Assembly: GCA_030646655.1 (NCBI GenBank)
Contig: JAUSLB010000248.1
Span: 1-6,845, forward strand
Source of the DNA: Deltaproteobacteria bacterium
GTDB lineage: Bacteria > Desulfobacterota > GWC2-55-46
Direction: 5' to 3'
Length of the DNA stretch: 6,845 nt
The notes beneath the pieces are model-generated. The model did no database searches, had not been told where the DNA came from, and saw nothing but the letters and a program-made list of their open reading frames with translations. Numbering within the stretch: the stretch's first letter is position 1; every line of letters begins with the position of its first letter. Of this stretch, positions 4,983 through 6,845 are shown one piece after another. The position numbers and the translations under genes were made by a program.

Positions 4983-5238
4983 CAGGATGCTGAAAAAGTT
5001 CGTCCTGGACTTTTTCAGCCACGATTTGGCCGGAGAGCCTCCGTCCAATCCTTACAGATTGCTCGACTTTTCGGCCTCGCAATTGCACAATCCATTCAAC
5101 AATTCCTGGATTGTGGCTGGCAAGGAAATCTTTCTTTGATATAGCTCGCCTTATCACTTCGTGAGCCGGCGAGCATCCAGAGGCAATCCTTCCCCCATCA
5201 TGGTGATTGCCTATCAGGTTGCGGCTTGAAGCAACCTG
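4983..5238 (-). repeat. Hairpin-array repeat, copy 3 (complete, inverted, 256 bp)
   Basis: This is the reverse complement of copy 2, conserved over nearly the whole length. On the plus strand the hairpins appear in reverse order: H7 4989-5001/5007-5019 (one mismatch); H4 5086-5094/5107-5115; H3 5144-5150/5168-5174; H2 5181-5188/5205-5212; H1 5215-5222/5231-5238; with H5 and H6 between H7 and H4. Differences cluster in two patches: the H4 loop, replaced and 4 nt longer, and the spacer between H3 and H4. A 2-nt deletion relative to copy 2 lies between the H5 arms. It sits between the convergent pilZ and hypE genes; the 473-bp gap 4840-5313 otherwise holds only a short palindrome and a possible hypE terminator. 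Confidence 0.9.
4989..5019. terminator. Possible bidirectional terminator (hairpin H7 of repeat copy 3)
   Basis: A-tract, short GC core and T-tract form one palindrome: GCTGAAAAAGTTC pairs with GGACTTTTTCAGC around a 5-nt loop. Read either way this resembles a bidirectional intrinsic terminator, and it lies between the convergent pilZ and hypE genes. The GC core is only about 4 bp, so efficiency is uncertain. Confidence 0.35.
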
Positions 5239-5277
5239 CTAAATTAAAGAAAGTAGGGCAGAAAGAATCTGTTTTTC

Positions 5278-5312
5278 AAAAATGAGAAGGAGGGCGATTA
5301 AAAAGATCCTTC
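5278..5312 (-). terminator. Possible terminator after hypE
   Basis: On the minus strand, one base after the hypE stop codon, GAAGGA (5312-5307) pairs with TCCTTC (5291-5286) across a 15-nt loop, followed by TCATTTTTG. The long loop and mixed tail make this a weak candidate. Confidence 0.3.
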
Positions 5313-5313
5313 C

Positions 5314-6330
5314 TCAGCATATCCTCGGGAGCTGTTCGCCTGAGAGCATGTCGAGTATCCTTTTGTTCCCGATGGAGGTCTCAAGCAAGACCTTCCCCTT
5401 AGGCTCTTTTGTAACCTTACCGATTATCGCGGCGTCCTTGCCGAGGGGGTTTTTTCTCATAGAGGCGAGGATTTTTTGAGCAGAGCCTTCTTTAACGACA
5501 GCCACGAGCTTGCCTTCGTTAGCGAGATAAAGCGGGTCGAAGCCGAGTATCTCGCACGCGCCCCTGACCTCCTCCCTTACGGGGATAAGGCATTCCGATA
5601 TCTCCATGCAGGTCCCTGAGGACAAGGCGAATTCGTTTAATACCGTTGCCAGCCCGCCTCGAGTGGGGTCGCGCATCGCTTTTACCCCGTCAGCCCCTCT
5701 TAGTATGTCCCTCGTGAGCGTGTGCAAGGCCGCGCAGTCGCTCTCAATAGGGACTTCAAGATCTATTCCCTGCCTGCGGGTCATGATGGCTATCCCGTGG
5801 TCGCCCATTGTGCCGGATACGATGATGACATCTCCGGGCCTGATAAGCTCAGGGGAGAGGCTGATAGAATCCGCGATTACGCCGATGCCGGTCGTTGTGA
5901 TAAAGAGCTTGTCCCCTTTCCCGCGCTCTACGACCTTTGTGTCTCCCGTGACTATCTTAACGCCTGAGTCATTCGCCGTCTTAGCCATAGATGCTACGAT
6001 CCTTTTAAGCTCCCCGATATCCATCCCCTCTTCTATTATGAAGGAGGCGCTCAAATAGACCGGCTCGGCCCCGCCCACGGCAAGGTCGTTTATCGTGCCG
6101 CAGACGGATAATTTACCTATGTCCCCGCCCGGGAAGAATATCGGGTTTACGACATAGGAATCGGTAGTGAAGGCGAGCCTTGGGGAGTCGAGGGTGAAGA
6201 CCGCCTGATCGTTAAGAGGCGCGAGGAGCGGGTTTGAGAACGCAGGGGCGAAGATGTCCTCGATAAGCCTTCTTGTCAGGCTCCCGCCGCTTCCGTGGGA
6301 GAGGAGGATCTTTTTGTTATTTTCCGGCAT
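5314..6330 (-). CDS. hypE: [NiFe]-hydrogenase maturation protein HypE (carbamoyl dehydratase)
   Basis: HypE is 338 residues here, normal for the family. It accepts a carbamoyl group from HypF on its C-terminal cysteine, dehydrates it with ATP to a thiocyanate, and passes cyanide to iron held by the HypC-HypD complex, in the cytoplasm. The essential C-terminal tail PRIC is present, with Cys338 last. The AIRS/PurM-like ATP-binding half is seen as FTTDSYVVNPIFFPGGDIG (54-72), GTINDLAVGGAEP (78-90), GDTKVVERG (129-137) and TTGIGVI (146-152). The C-terminal half has GDHGIA (176-181), MRDPTRGGLATVLNE (219-233) and ANEGKL (270-275). ATG 6330 is supported by AAGGA at 6346-6342 on the minus strand, 11 nt upstream. 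It follows hypD by 27 bp in the usual hypD-hypE order, so the two are probably one operon that continues beyond the window. Confidence 0.97.
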   Translation of the reverse strand: MPENNKKILLSHGSGGSLTRRLIEDIFAPAFSNPLLAPLNDQAVFTLDSPRLAFTTDSYVVNPIFFPGGDIGKLSVCGTINDLAVGGAEPVYLSASFIIEEGMDIGELKRIVASMAKTANDSGVKIVTGDTKVVERGKGDKLFITTTGIGVIADSISLSPELIRPGDVIIVSGTMGDHGIAIMTRRQGIDLEVPIESDCAALHTLTRDILRGADGVKAMRDPTRGGLATVLNEFALSSGTCMEISECLIPVREEVRGACEILGFDPLYLANEGKLVAVVKEGSAQKILASMRKNPLGKDAAIIGKVTKEPKGKVLLETSIGNKRILDMLSGEQLPRIC

Positions 6331-6357
6331 CGGTTATCTTTTCCTTTTTAAATTTTT

Positions 6358-6845
6358 TTAAGCCGCCTTTCTGTATTTGAAGAACGCGGCGCATGTGCCC
6401 TCGGATGAGACCATGCAGGGGCCGACAGGCCCCTCAGGCGTGCACGCCTTTGCGAACAGAGGACAGTCTTCAGGGGTGATTATCCCCTTTAACACGCTCC
6501 CGCAGCGGCAGCCCTTTGGCTCGTCGTCTTCGCCTCCGGGGATGGAGAACCGCGCCTCGGCATCGAAGTCTTTATAAGCCCCGTTTATCTTTAAGCCGCT
6601 TCCGGGTATAAGGCCTATCCCTCTCCAGAGGCTGTCGGCAGGCTCGAAGACCTCGTTTATGATCCGCTGCGCCTCGATATTGCCGTCCCATGTGACGACT
6701 CTCTTATACTCGATCTCTATTTCGCACCTGTTCTCCTCGAACTGTTTTACAAGCATGTAGAGGCCCATTAAGGCGTCGAGCGGCTCGAACCCGGCCACAA
6801 CGCAGGGCGAGCGGTATTCCGTTGAAAGGAACTTATACGCATTTG
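6358..6845 (-). CDS. hypD: [NiFe]-hydrogenase maturation protein HypD, C-terminal part
   Basis: The last 161 residues of HypD, whose full length is usually about 360-380, are present; the 5' part lies beyond the window edge. HypD is the iron-sulfur scaffold that, with HypC, assembles the Fe(CN)2CO unit of [NiFe]-hydrogenases. The fragment reads NAYKFLSTEYRSPCVVAGFE, then PLD, a characteristic HypD segment, so the frame continues past the GTG at 6798, which is not the true start. LWRGIGLIPGSGLKI and the cysteine-rich C-terminus (CRC..., DCPLF, ACTPEGPVGPCMVSSEGTCA) match the family's iron-sulfur domain, and all cluster cysteines appear to be present. The active-site cysteines of the N-terminal part are outside the window. 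The stop codon lies 27 bp before hypE. Confidence 0.95.
   Translation of the reverse strand, partial: NAYKFLSTEYRSPCVVAGFEPLDALMGLYMLVKQFEENRCEIEIEYKRVVTWDGNIEAQRIINEVFEPADSLWRGIGLIPGSGLKINGAYKDFDAEARFSIPGGEDDEPKGCRCGSVLKGIITPEDCPLFAKACTPEGPVGPCMVSSEGTCAAFFKYRKAA

Noticed and set aside
4963..5157. 64-residue minus-strand frame inside repeat copy 3
   Set aside because: It lies almost wholly within the hairpin repeat, has no family motif, and its N-terminal half is out of frame with the corresponding frame in copy 2.
1..5238. CRISPR array or attC/integron sites suggested by repeated palindromes
   Set aside because: Copies are 1.3-3.3 kb apart in mixed orientation with genes between, with no regular spacers, no cas or integrase gene, and no attC-type core sites.
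6358..6798. Stand-alone 146-residue gene starting at GTG 6798
   Set aside because: The frame continues upstream to the window edge with HypD-like sequence (NAYKFLSTEYRSPCV), so this is the C-terminal part of hypD.

Overview
This window looks like chromosomal DNA from an anaerobic or facultatively anaerobic Gram-negative-type bacterium of moderate GC content. The evidence is a [NiFe]-hydrogenase maturation pair (hypD-hypE), a long-chain polyprenyl diphosphate synthase of the quinone side-chain type, a PilZ protein of the kind common in Myxococcota, Desulfobacterota and Nitrospirota, and codon use rich in AGG (Arg) and ATA (Ile). No rRNA or marker gene is present, so a lineage such as Desulfobacterota or Nitrospirota is only an inference.

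Layout, left to right. (1) 1-86 is the end of a structured repeat, followed by a terminator-like hairpin. (2) 194-1060 (+) encodes a TIGR02757/DUF2400 protein. (3) 1061-1417 has no convincing gene; it holds a good sigma70-type promoter and a run of stem-loops. (4) 1418-1672 is a complete copy of the repeat, ending 26 bp before a polyprenyl synthase gene (1699-2673, +). (5) 2704-3360 (+) is endonuclease III, with its own promoter overlapping the preceding stop codon. (6) 3477-4439 and 4441-4839 (+) form a two-gene unit: a zinc-type medium-chain dehydrogenase and a PilZ protein. (7) 4840-5313 lies between convergent genes and carries a short hairpin repeat and an inverted copy of the long repeat. 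(8) 5314-6330 (hypE) and 6358-6845 (C-terminal part of hypD, cut by the window edge) form a minus-strand operon.

The most unusual content is not protein-coding. A repeat of about 255 bp occurs three times (one copy truncated by the window edge). It is built almost entirely from seven consecutive hairpins, and its ends form a short imperfect terminal inverted repeat. Stem arms are conserved between copies while some loops are replaced, and indels shift the reading frame. This suggests a MITE-like or structured-nucleic-acid element rather than a gene.

A second theme is leaderless transcription. Both nth and the dehydrogenase gene have a good -10 box ending 7 nt before the A of the ATG, with no Shine-Dalgarno sequence. 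By function, HypD and HypE cooperate in making the Fe(CN)2CO centre of [NiFe]-hydrogenases, the polyprenyl synthase supplies a quinone tail, Nth does base-excision repair, and the DUF2400 protein shows motif similarity to the same HhH-GPD fold as Nth.
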